A stretch of DNA of 64,000 nt, taken from assembly GCF_003434055.1 (NCBI RefSeq), contig NZ_QVEX01000013.1, forward strand, positions 62,001 to 126,000, in the 5' to 3' direction. Source of the stretch: Enterocloster aldenensis. GTDB taxonomy: Bacteria; Bacillota; Clostridia; Lachnospirales; Lachnospiraceae. The notes beneath the pieces are model-generated. The model was not told where the DNA came from. It saw only the letters and a program-made list of their open reading frames with translations, and did no database searches. Every line of letters starts with the position of its first letter. Position 1 is the first letter of the stretch. Positions 1 to 8,123 of the stretch are shown in pieces. The translations under genes were made by a program, and so were the position numbers.

Positions 1-482
1 CAAGGATTGGCAGGGCCATGGGAATCCTTGCGCGAAAGACCGGTGTCTATGGCATGATCGGCGGACAGACCGTGGATGTGGAACTGGCAGGAGGGCCCAT
101 TCCAAAGGACAAGCTGGATTTCATCTACCGTCTGAAGACAGGCGCCCTGATTGAAGCCTCCATGCTGATTGGCGCCGTGCTGGGCGGAGCCGCGGAGGAG
201 GACTGCAAGATTGTGGAATCCCTTGCATTGAAGATCGGCATGGCATTCCAGATCCAGGATGATATCCTGGATGTGACCGGCAGCCAGGAAGTAATCGGCA
301 AGCCGGTGAACAGTGATGAGAAGAACAAGAAGACCACCTATGTGACCCTGGAGGGTCTGGACAAGGCAAAGAAGGACGTGGAACAGATATCCGCGGAGGC
401 CATTGAGGAGCTGGGTAAACTTCCGGGCAACAACGAGTTCCTGGAGCAGTTAATCCATGTGCTGATTAACAGGCAGAAATAA
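1..482 (+). CDS. ispA: Farnesyl/geranyl diphosphate synthase, C-terminal part (cut by window edge)
   Basis: This is the end of an all-trans polyprenyl diphosphate synthase, which condenses IPP with allylic diphosphates in the cytoplasm to supply isoprenoid chains. The frame is open to the window edge (codons begin at base 3), so the Met codon at 18 is internal and the N-terminal half with the first Asp-rich motif lies outside. The second Asp-rich motif is visible as FQIQDDILDVTG, preceded by the GVYGMIGGQTVDVE block typical of bacterial IspA. The gene lies 30 bp upstream of dxs, the usual IspA-Dxs isoprenoid operon. The stop is TAA at 480-482. Confidence 0.93.
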   Translation, partial: RIGRAMGILARKTGVYGMIGGQTVDVELAGGPIPKDKLDFIYRLKTGALIEASMLIGAVLGGAAEEDCKIVESLALKIGMAFQIQDDILDVTGSQEVIGKPVNSDEKNKKTTYVTLEGLDKAKKDVEQISAEAIEELGKLPGNNEFLEQLIHVLINRQK

Positions 483-512
483 GCCGGTGCAACTATTTGG
501 AGAACCATCAAT

Positions 513-2378
513 ATGATATTGGAACAGATTAAAGGGCCGGAGGAGCTGAAAGCCCTTCCGCCCGAGGATTTAAAAACGCTGGCTCAGGAGATACGTGAAT
601 TCCTGATAGAGAAAATCAGCCATACAGGGGGCCATCTGGCCTCAAACCTGGGCGTGGTGGAGCTGACCATTGCCCTTCATACTACCTTTAACCTGCCGGA
701 AGATAAGCTGATCTGGGATGTGGGCCACCAGTCCTATACCCACAAGATACTGACCGGCAGGATGGCTGATTTTGATGAGCTCAGGCAGTATGGGGGCTTA
801 AGCGGCTTTCCCAAACGCAAGGAAAGCCCGTATGATTCATTTGATACAGGGCACAGTTCCACGTCCATATCCGCAGGGCTGGGGATTGCCCTGGGCAGGG
901 ATTTAAAAGGGCTTGATTATAAGGTGGTGTCCGTTATCGGCGACGGGGCGCTTACAGGCGGGATGGCCTATGAGGCGCTTAATAATGCCGCAAGGATGAA
1001 GAGGAATTTCATCATTGTCCTCAATGACAACAAAATGTCCATATCGGAGAATGTAGGGGGCATGTCCCGTTACTTAAACGGTCTGCGTACAGGCAGCGGA
1101 TACAATGACTTAAAGAAGAATGTGGCAGATGCCCTTGACCGGATACCGGTTGTGGGGTCTGTGATGATAGACAAGATCAAGCGCACCAAGAACAGCATCA
1201 AGCAGCTGTTCATACCCGGAATGCTGTTTGAGAACATGGGCATTACCTATCTGGGCCCTGTGGACGGCCATAATATCCCGGCCATGTGCAAGGTGTTTAA
1301 GGAGGCGCAGAAACTGGACCATTCAGTCCTGGTCCATGTAATCACGAAAAAAGGAAAAGGCTACCGTCCGGCGGAAAAAAATCCTTCCCGGTTCCATGGG
1401 GTTGGACCTTTTGATGTTGGGACAGGGGAGCCTTTGTCAACACAGGAGCATCCGTCCTACACAGATGTATTTTCCAGGAAAATCTGTCAGTTGGGCGGGC
1501 AGTATCCCAATCTGGTGGCTGTGACCGCAGCCATGCCGGACGGGACGGGGCTGACTGCCTTTGGAAAGAAATACCCCTTCCGCTTTTTTGATGTGGGCAT
1601 AGCGGAGGCCCACGCCGTGACCTCTGCGGCCGGGATGGCGGCGGCCGGGCTAAGGCCGGTGGTGGCGGTCTATTCCTCCTTTTTACAGCGGGGATTTGAC
1701 CAGGTGCTTCACGATGTCTGTATCCAGAACCTGCCCGTGCTGTTTGCAGTGGACCGGGCAGGGCTTGTGGGCAGCGATGGGGAGACACATCAGGGGATTT
1801 TTGATTATTCTTATCTTACCTGCATCCCGAACATGAGCGTCATGGCCCCCAAGAACCTGTGGGAGCTTCGGGCCATGCTGGATTTTGCCATGGAATATAA
1901 CGGTCCGCTGGCCATCCGTTACCCCAGGGGGGAGGCCTACCGTGGGCTGAGGGAATTCCGGCAGCCCATTGCATACGGCAAAGGTGAGATGCTTTACGAG
2001 GAAAAGGACATTGCCCTTCTGGCAGTGGGAAGCATGGTCAGCACAGGTGAGCATGTCAGGGAAAAGCTGAAAAAGGAAGGTTATTCCTGCTCCCTTGCCA
2101 ATGGAAGGTTCGTGAAGCCTGTGGACACGGAACTGGTGGCACATCTGGCCGGGAACCACGGCCTGATTGTGACATTGGAGGAAAATGTGCTTCAGGGCGG
2201 GTATGGGCTGGCAGTGACAGCTTATATCCATGCGCATTTTCCTCATATAAAAGTATTGAATGTAGCGCTGCCCGACGCTTATGTGGAGCACGGCAATGTG
2301 TCCATCTTAAGGGAAGGGCTGGGAATCGACAGCGATTCCATCATAAGGAGCATGAAGGCAGGAGGATGGCTGGAATAA
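513..2378 (+). CDS. dxs: 1-deoxy-D-xylulose-5-phosphate synthase
   Basis: This thiamine-diphosphate enzyme condenses pyruvate and glyceraldehyde 3-phosphate, the first step of the MEP isoprenoid pathway. The 621 residues match the family length. Visible motifs are DVGHQSYTHKILTGR near the N-terminus, the TPP/Mg motif GDGALTGGMAYEALNNA, and the transketolase-pyrimidine segment RAGLVGSDGETHQGIFD. The ATG at 513 has TTTGGAG upstream. It is expressed with ispA upstream and tlyA downstream; its TAA stop shares one base with the tlyA start. Nothing unusual is seen. Confidence 0.97.
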   Translation: MILEQIKGPEELKALPPEDLKTLAQEIREFLIEKISHTGGHLASNLGVVELTIALHTTFNLPEDKLIWDVGHQSYTHKILTGRMADFDELRQYGGLSGFPKRKESPYDSFDTGHSSTSISAGLGIALGRDLKGLDYKVVSVIGDGALTGGMAYEALNNAARMKRNFIIVLNDNKMSISENVGGMSRYLNGLRTGSGYNDLKKNVADALDRIPVVGSVMIDKIKRTKNSIKQLFIPGMLFENMGITYLGPVDGHNIPAMCKVFKEAQKLDHSVLVHVITKKGKGYRPAEKNPSRFHGVGPFDVGTGEPLSTQEHPSYTDVFSRKICQLGGQYPNLVAVTAAMPDGTGLTAFGKKYPFRFFDVGIAEAHAVTSAAGMAAAGLRPVVAVYSSFLQRGFDQVLHDVCIQNLPVLFAVDRAGLVGSDGETHQGIFDYSYLTCIPNMSVMAPKNLWELRAMLDFAMEYNGPLAIRYPRGEAYRGLREFRQPIAYGKGEMLYEEKDIALLAVGSMVSTGEHVREKLKKEGYSCSLANGRFVKPVDTELVAHLAGNHGLIVTLEENVLQGGYGLAVTAYIHAHFPHIKVLNVALPDAYVEHGNVSILREGLGIDSDSIIRSMKAGGWLE

Positions 2379-3202
2379 TGAAAGAACGGTTGGATGTGCT
2401 TATGGTGCAGAAAAACCTGGCAGGGTCCAGGGAAAAGGCCAAGGCATTGATTATGTCGGGAATCGTTTATGTAAACGGACAAAAGGAAGATAAAGCCGGC
2501 ACCTCCTTTGACACTGCGGCCCAGATTGAGGTCAGGGGAAATACGCTCAGATATGTAAGCCGGGGAGGACTTAAGCTGGAAAAGGCCATGAGCCATTTTG
2601 GCGTGGGACTTGAAGGCAAGGTGTGCATGGATGTGGGAGCCTCCACCGGGGGATTTACGGACTGCATGCTCCAGAACGGGGCGGTTAAGGTGTACAGCGT
2701 GGACGTGGGACACGGACAGCTGGCATGGAAACTCAGGAATGACGAGCGGGTTGTTTGTATGGAAAAGACGAATATCCGCTATGTACTGCCCGGTGATATC
2801 GGGGACAGGATCATGTTCGCAAGTATCGACGTATCCTTCATCTCCCTGACCAAGGTGCTGGGGCCGGTGAAGAACCTTCTTGCAGAGGATGGACAGATTG
2901 TGTGCCTGATTAAGCCGCAGTTTGAGGCCGGCCGTGAAAAGGTAGGCAAGAAAGGGGTTGTCAGGGACAAGAGCGTGCATCTGGAGGTCATTGACATGGT
3001 AATCCGGTATGCAGTCAGCATTGGCTTTGAGGTGCTGAACCTGGAATTCTCACCAATCAAGGGGCCTGAGGGCAATATCGAATATCTGCTTTATCTTCAG
3101 AACCATCCTGAGGGACAGGACGGGGAATTGGTCCTGTACAGCCAGGTGCCTGTGGATGCCAGGGAGATTGTGGAACAGGCCCATGGATCCCTGGATAAAT
3201 AA
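2378..3202 (+). CDS. tlyA: TlyA-family rRNA (cytidine-2'-O)-methyltransferase / S4-FtsJ protein
   Basis: The protein has an N-terminal S4 RNA-binding domain (KERLDVLMV through VNGQKE) and a C-terminal FtsJ-type Rossmann methyltransferase (MDVGASTGGFTDCML; SIDVSFISL). Family members 2'-O-methylate 16S/23S rRNA. I chose ATG 2378 (274 aa) because it overlaps the dxs stop as TAATG, has GGAGGA about 11 nt upstream, and gives the family-typical MKERLDVL start. The ATG at 2366 has no separate ribosome-binding site. The order dxs-tlyA-nadK-argR-recN is the conserved Firmicute arrangement. Confidence 0.93.
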   Translation: MKERLDVLMVQKNLAGSREKAKALIMSGIVYVNGQKEDKAGTSFDTAAQIEVRGNTLRYVSRGGLKLEKAMSHFGVGLEGKVCMDVGASTGGFTDCMLQNGAVKVYSVDVGHGQLAWKLRNDERVVCMEKTNIRYVLPGDIGDRIMFASIDVSFISLTKVLGPVKNLLAEDGQIVCLIKPQFEAGREKVGKKGVVRDKSVHLEVIDMVIRYAVSIGFEVLNLEFSPIKGPEGNIEYLLYLQNHPEGQDGELVLYSQVPVDAREIVEQAHGSLDK

Positions 3203-3244
3203 CATAACCGGTACCATGGAATCCATACAGCACCGAACTGGTAT

Positions 3245-3285
3245 CCATGCATCAGTTATCCATGCATCAACTATCCATGCATCAA
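3245..3285 (+). repeat. Short 15-bp tandem repeat upstream of nadK
   Basis: CCATGCATCA followed by five variable bases occurs at 3245 and 3260, with a partial third copy at 3275. The repeat lies in the 125-bp gap between tlyA and nadK and is not coding in any convincing frame. Confidence 0.7.
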
Positions 3286-3327
3286 TGGCATGACAGAGCA
3301 TACACATAAAACGGCAGGAGCCCAACC

Positions 3328-4170
3328 ATGAAACATTTTTATATTATTGCCAATCTGGATAAAGAATATGTAAAAGAGGCCCAGGCATTCATCAAGACTT
3401 ATCTGGAAGCCAAGGGAGCCGCGTGCAGGCTGAACAATCCATACCAGAAGGGGAGGGAGAGCACCCATACGGATTCCGGCCAGGTACCGGCGGACACGGA
3501 GTGCATCATCACCATTGGAGGCGACGGGACCCTGATACAGGCTGCCAGGGATCTGGCCGGTAGAGGTATCCCCATGGTGGGGGTGAACCGGGGACATCTG
3601 GGGTATCTGAACCAAATCAGCCGCCAGGAGGACATAGCGCCTGTCATGGACGCGCTTTTGGAAGACCGCTTCCAGCTAGAGAAGCGGATGATGCTTGGGG
3701 GAACCGCATACCATGACGGTGGGCCGGTCCTTGAGGACATTGCGCTCAATGAAATAGCAGTGACAAGGCAGGATCCATTAAAGGTCCTGCGGTATTCGGT
3801 ATATGTAAATGATGAATATCTCAATGAATATGCGGCGGACGGCGTGCTGGTGGCAACACCCACCGGCTCCACGGCTTATAACCTGTCGGCCGGCGGCCCG
3901 GTCATAGCGCCGTCAGCCAGGATGATGGTGCTTACGCCCATCTGTTCCCACTCGCTCAATGCCAGGAGTATCGTGCTGGCGCCGGAGGACAAGATAGAAA
4001 TCCGGCTTCTGAACAGCGGGCAGGTGGTATCCTTTGACGGGGACAGCTTTGTGGAGCTGACCGCGGGGGACAGCATCCGTATTGCATGTTCCAGGCTGGA
4101 GACAGTCATGGTTAAACTAAAACAGGTTTCATTTATGCAGAATCTCAGCAACCATTTGGGGAGAATATGA
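3328..4170 (+). CDS. nadK: NAD kinase
   Basis: This ATP/polyphosphate-dependent NAD kinase makes NADP in the cytoplasm. The 280 residues include the catalytic GGDGT motif (TIGGDGTLIQAARDL), the NRGHLGYLNQ block and the conserved TPTGSTAYNLSAGGP loop. The ATG at 3328 has CAGGAG upstream. It is followed after one base by argR, so the two are probably cotranscribed. Confidence 0.96.
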   Translation: MKHFYIIANLDKEYVKEAQAFIKTYLEAKGAACRLNNPYQKGRESTHTDSGQVPADTECIITIGGDGTLIQAARDLAGRGIPMVGVNRGHLGYLNQISRQEDIAPVMDALLEDRFQLEKRMMLGGTAYHDGGPVLEDIALNEIAVTRQDPLKVLRYSVYVNDEYLNEYAADGVLVATPTGSTAYNLSAGGPVIAPSARMMVLTPICSHSLNARSIVLAPEDKIEIRLLNSGQVVSFDGDSFVELTAGDSIRIACSRLETVMVKLKQVSFMQNLSNHLGRI

Positions 4171-4171
4171 C

Positions 4172-4624
4172 ATGAAAGTAGAAAGGCACAGTAAAATTGT
4201 AGAATTAATTGGAAAATATGAGATAGAGACCCAGGAAGAGCTGGCCGAAAAGCTGAACCAGGCAGGGTTCAACGTGACCCAGGCAACCGTGTCCAGGGAC
4301 ATACGGGAACTGAAGCTGACCAAGATGCAGTCAGAAAGCGGAAGACAGCGTTACATGGTGCTAGAAAGCCCGGCCGGCACATCCGCCATCAAGTATATCC
4401 GTATCCTCAAGGATGGTTTCATGTCAATGGATATGGCCCAGAACATCCTGGTGATTAAAACCGTATCCGGCATGGCCATGGCTGTGGCAGCTGCTTTGGA
4501 TGCCATCCATTTTACTGAGATTGTGGGCTGCATTGCGGGAGATGACACCATTATGTGTGCAATCCGCAGCGTGGATGATACGATTATCGTGATGGAGAAG
4601 ATTAAGAAAATGGTTCAGGACTGA
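4172..4624 (+). CDS. argR: Arginine repressor ArgR/AhrC
   Basis: This 150-aa transcriptional regulator controls arginine biosynthesis and catabolism and acts as a hexamer with arginine as corepressor. The N-terminal winged helix is seen in KIVELIGKYEIETQEELAEK and ATVSRDIRELKL. The C-terminal oligomerisation/arginine-binding half has TVSGMAMAVAAALD and GCIAGDDTIMC, where the DD pair binds arginine in the family. It sits in the conserved nadK-argR-recN run. Confidence 0.96.
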   Translation: MKVERHSKIVELIGKYEIETQEELAEKLNQAGFNVTQATVSRDIRELKLTKMQSESGRQRYMVLESPAGTSAIKYIRILKDGFMSMDMAQNILVIKTVSGMAMAVAAALDAIHFTEIVGCIAGDDTIMCAIRSVDDTIIVMEKIKKMVQD

Positions 4625-4650
4625 TTTGCCATAGGAATGGGAGGTGCAAG

Positions 4651-6309
4651 ATGCTGCTGGAACTGCATGTAAGGAATCTGGCCCTGATTGAGAAAGCAGA
4701 TGTGGAATTCGGCGAGGGGCTGAACATACTCACGGGTGAGACCGGCGCCGGTAAATCCATCATAATCGGCTCCGTGACCATGGCCCTGGGAGGAAAGGCT
4801 TCCAGGGAGAGCATCCGCCATGGGGCGGATCATGCCTACGTTGAACTTGTATTCTCTGTGTCCGGGGAGGATAAGATTAAGGCCTTAAGGGACCTGGAGG
4901 TGGAGCCTGCAGAGGACGGGCTTGTAATTGTCTCGCGCAAAATCATGGCTTCCAGAAGCGTAAGCCGTATCAATGATGAGACGGTGACCACGGCCAGGCT
5001 CCGCCAGATTACGGGCCTTCTCCTGGATATCCATGGGCAGCATGAACACCAGTCCCTGCTGTACAAATCAAAACATCTGGAAATTCTTGACGCCTATATT
5101 AAGGCCGGTACCCAGCCTGTCAAACAGAAAATTGCAGACGGATACCAGTCCTACCGCGCCCTTGTGCAGCGGCTGGAGGAATTTGACATGGACAGCGAAA
5201 GCCGTATCCGTGAAGCTGATTTCCTCCGCTTTGAGATACAGGAGATTGAGGAAGCAGGCTTGAAGGATGGCGAGGAGGAGGAACTGACTGCGGTTTACAG
5301 AAAGTTTTCCCATTCGCAGAAGATAGCGGCCAGCTTGGGGGAGGCCTATAACGCGGTGGAGGGGGAGTGGCTGTCGCGCGCCCTTAAGGAAGTGGAGCAG
5401 GTGGTGGAATTTGACCATGCCCTGGACAATATCCGTGACCAGCTTTATGATGCGGATTCCATATTGGAAGATGCAAAGCGGGAAATATCCTCCTACATGA
5501 GTTCCGTGGAGTTTGATGAGGAGACATTCCGCCAGACCGAGGAACGTCTGGATTTAATCCATAACCTGCAGGCCAAGTACGGCGCAACCATATCAAAAAT
5601 CAACCAGAAACTGGAAGAAAAAAGGAAACGTCTGGACGAACTGGAGGATTATGATTATCACAGGGAACAGACAAAGAAGGAACTGGATCAATGCAGGAAT
5701 CATTTAGAAGGATTCTGCGCACAATTATCAGAGATACGTAAAAAGGCATCTCGGGACCTTGTTAAAAAAATCAGGGACGGCCTCATTGACCTGAACTTCC
5801 TGGATGTGGAATTTGACATGGAATTCAGGCGCCTGGAGCATTTTAGCGCATCAGGATGGGATGAGGCACAGTTCATCATTTCCACCAATCCCGGACAGCC
5901 CATGCGGCCCCTGAAGGACGTTGCTTCCGGCGGCGAGCTGTCCAGAATCATGTTGGCCATCAAGACCGTGCTGGCGGATTCCGACGACATCCCCACATTG
6001 ATTTTTGATGAGATTGACACCGGGATCAGCGGAAGGACCGCCCAGAAGGTATCGGAAAAGCTATCCTATATAGCTGGCAGCCATCAGGTCATCTGTATCA
6101 CCCACCTTCCCCAGATTGCAGCCATGGCGGACGCCCACTTTGAGATTTCAAAATCTGCCAGTAATGGCAGCACTCTTACAACCATCCGGATCCTGGACCG
6201 CCAGGCATCCGTAGAAGAGCTGGCCAGGCTATTAGGCGGCGCTGAGATTACGGATACGGTGCGCAAAAATGCGGCTGAGATGAAGGAATTGGCAGACAGG
6301 ACAAAATAA
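4651..6309 (+). CDS. recN: DNA repair protein RecN
   Basis: RecN is an SMC-like ATPase that acts at double-strand breaks in the nucleoid. The 552 residues show Walker A LTGETGAGKS near residue 30, DIHGQHEHQSLL, a long central coiled coil, the ABC signature ASGGELSRIMLA, and Walker B IFDEIDTGISG. The ATG at 4651 is preceded by GGGAGG. It is followed by spoIVB, as in Bacillus and most clostridia. Confidence 0.97.
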   Translation: MLLELHVRNLALIEKADVEFGEGLNILTGETGAGKSIIIGSVTMALGGKASRESIRHGADHAYVELVFSVSGEDKIKALRDLEVEPAEDGLVIVSRKIMASRSVSRINDETVTTARLRQITGLLLDIHGQHEHQSLLYKSKHLEILDAYIKAGTQPVKQKIADGYQSYRALVQRLEEFDMDSESRIREADFLRFEIQEIEEAGLKDGEEEELTAVYRKFSHSQKIAASLGEAYNAVEGEWLSRALKEVEQVVEFDHALDNIRDQLYDADSILEDAKREISSYMSSVEFDEETFRQTEERLDLIHNLQAKYGATISKINQKLEEKRKRLDELEDYDYHREQTKKELDQCRNHLEGFCAQLSEIRKKASRDLVKKIRDGLIDLNFLDVEFDMEFRRLEHFSASGWDEAQFIISTNPGQPMRPLKDVASGGELSRIMLAIKTVLADSDDIPTLIFDEIDTGISGRTAQKVSEKLSYIAGSHQVICITHLPQIAAMADAHFEISKSASNGSTLTTIRILDRQASVEELARLLGGAEITDTVRKNAAEMKELADRTK

Positions 6310-6475
6310 AACAGATTGAAATCCGCAGGACGGATAATACTAAGAAAGAGGCAGTGAGCATGCGTCTTTCTTTTTTTGACTTTAAAATGGATCCGGCGGG
6401 CATAAGGAAGTCCGGAAACATTTAAAAACACGCTCTTGCCGAAATAACATGGTGACTATATAAGGAGGCAGGGCG

Positions 6476-7753
6476 ATGACAGGAAAATCTAAATTTTACC
6501 GGTGGCTGGGACGCATTTTCTGGCTTTCCATTGTGGCTGTAACAGGATACACGTGGTATTATATGGACCAGGCGGTGCCGGACCGGGTAAGTATCATACA
6601 AAACCAGGAGGAGGATTTTTCCTTTGGACTGCCTTTGAAAGCAACCATCATCAGTGACAGTGAGGAAGTATCGCTTGGAAATGAAAGCAATATACCGGCT
6701 GACCAGATTACCATCAGCGGCAGGCAGCATTTTTCCATGATCGCAGGAGAGCAGGGAAGCTACCAGGTGGGGCTTAAACTGTTTGGACTTATAAAATTAA
6801 AGGACATCCAGGTGGATGTGGTGGATACAAGGTACGCAATCCCATGCGGAAGCCCGATTGGCATTTATCTGAAATCAGACGGCGTCATGGTAATCGGAAC
6901 CGGGCGGATCACGGGACCGGACGGGATGGAAGTGGAGCCGGCCTTTGGCATTTTAAAAACAGGGGATTATATAGAAGCATTCAACGGCAAGCCCATGAAG
7001 ACAAAAGAAGACCTTATCAGTGCGGTAAATGATTCAGGGGGCCAGGATTCGGTGGTAACCGTGCGCAGGGACGGGGAACCAATCGATGTAAGCGTAAAAC
7101 CAATTGCATCTTCAGACGGGAAATATAAGCTTGGGGCCTGGGTCAGGGATGATACCCAGGGAATCGGAACCATTACTTATGTGGATATGAATGGTAACTT
7201 CGGCGCACTGGGCCACGGCATCAGCGACAGTGACACCGGAGACCTGGTGGAGACTTCCCAGGGCGCGCTATATTCCACGGAAATCATGGGGATTGAAAAA
7301 GGAACCATAGGAAAACCGGGCCTGCTTTCCGGCGTCATCTATTATGGCCCGCAGTCCCACATGGGGGATATCTCACAGAACACCAACGAGGGCATATTCG
7401 GAACCGTGAACCAGCAGTTTAAGAAGCAGCTGACCGGCGAGCCCATGGAGATTGCCTGCCGCCAGGACGTGAAGCCGGGGGTTGCATATATCAGGAGTAA
7501 TGTAAGCGGGGAACTGGAGGATTATGAGATAGAGATACAGAAGGTGGATTATAATGCCAGCCACAAGAATAAGAGCATGGTAATCAAGGTGACGGACCCG
7601 AGGCTTCTGGAATTGACAGGGGGGATTGTGCAGGGTATGAGCGGTTCGCCTATCATACAGGATGGGAAGCTGGCAGGAGCGGTGACACATGTGTTTGTGC
7701 AGGATGCGAGCAGGGGGTATGGGATTTTGATTGAGAATATGTTGGAGCATTGA
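6476..7753 (+). CDS. spoIVB: SpoIVB sporulation signalling serine protease
   Basis: This is a peptidase family S55 protease. In the forespore it is secreted into the intermembrane space and cleaves SpoIVFA to activate pro-sigma-K processing. The 425 residues have an N-terminal membrane anchor (about residues 14-30), a PDZ domain (around FGILKTGDYIEAFNGKPMK) and the S55 domain with GALGHGISDSDTGD (catalytic His) and GMSGSPIIQDGKLAGAVTHV (catalytic Ser). In most relatives spo0A follows directly; here a CRISPR-Cas island intervenes. Confidence 0.95.
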   Translation: MTGKSKFYRWLGRIFWLSIVAVTGYTWYYMDQAVPDRVSIIQNQEEDFSFGLPLKATIISDSEEVSLGNESNIPADQITISGRQHFSMIAGEQGSYQVGLKLFGLIKLKDIQVDVVDTRYAIPCGSPIGIYLKSDGVMVIGTGRITGPDGMEVEPAFGILKTGDYIEAFNGKPMKTKEDLISAVNDSGGQDSVVTVRRDGEPIDVSVKPIASSDGKYKLGAWVRDDTQGIGTITYVDMNGNFGALGHGISDSDTGDLVETSQGALYSTEIMGIEKGTIGKPGLLSGVIYYGPQSHMGDISQNTNEGIFGTVNQQFKKQLTGEPMEIACRQDVKPGVAYIRSNVSGELEDYEIEIQKVDYNASHKNKSMVIKVTDPRLLELTGGIVQGMSGSPIIQDGKLAGAVTHVFVQDASRGYGILIENMLEH

Positions 7754-7781
7754 GGCCGGTAATAGGAAATGAGGGATTAGA

Positions 7782-7834
7782 GAAAAGGGGACCATCACAC
7801 AGGTTGGTTAATTTAGTGTGATGGCCCCTTTTCC
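7782..7834 (+). terminator. Rho-independent terminator after spoIVB
   Basis: The arms GAAAAGGGGACCATCACAC (from 7782) and GTGTGATGGCCCCTTTTCC (to 7834) form a long stem with one imperfect step, and the T-rich 3' arm ends the recN-spoIVB transcript. Confidence 0.8.
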
Positions 7835-8016
7835 TTAAAGCTGTTGTAAATTTCATAAAACTTATTTCAATCCACGAAACAAGAAACTTTCGACATTTGT
7901 ATTATAATAAAATATGAACGCCTTGTCAAAACCATACTAACTACTAAAAAATAAGTGAAAGAGATTTAATTATTAAAATTTAAGTTATATAAAATTTAAA
8001 AAACATAATTATATCC

Positions 8017-8045
8017 TTGACAATCAACTCAACAAGTAGTAATCT
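8017..8045 (+). promoter_or_regulatory. Candidate sigma-A promoter of the cas operon
   Basis: TTGACA at 8017-8022 and TAATCT at 8040-8045 are 17 bp apart, within a very AT-rich stretch (7840-8110) that holds no gene. The distance to the cas3 ribosome-binding site is about 65 bp. Confidence 0.5.
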
Positions 8046-8123
8046 ATATTTAGAATTAACCCCCTACCCCACGTAATCAGACATATTGCACAATTCCAAT
8101 CAACCTACAAAGGAGGGATTCAT

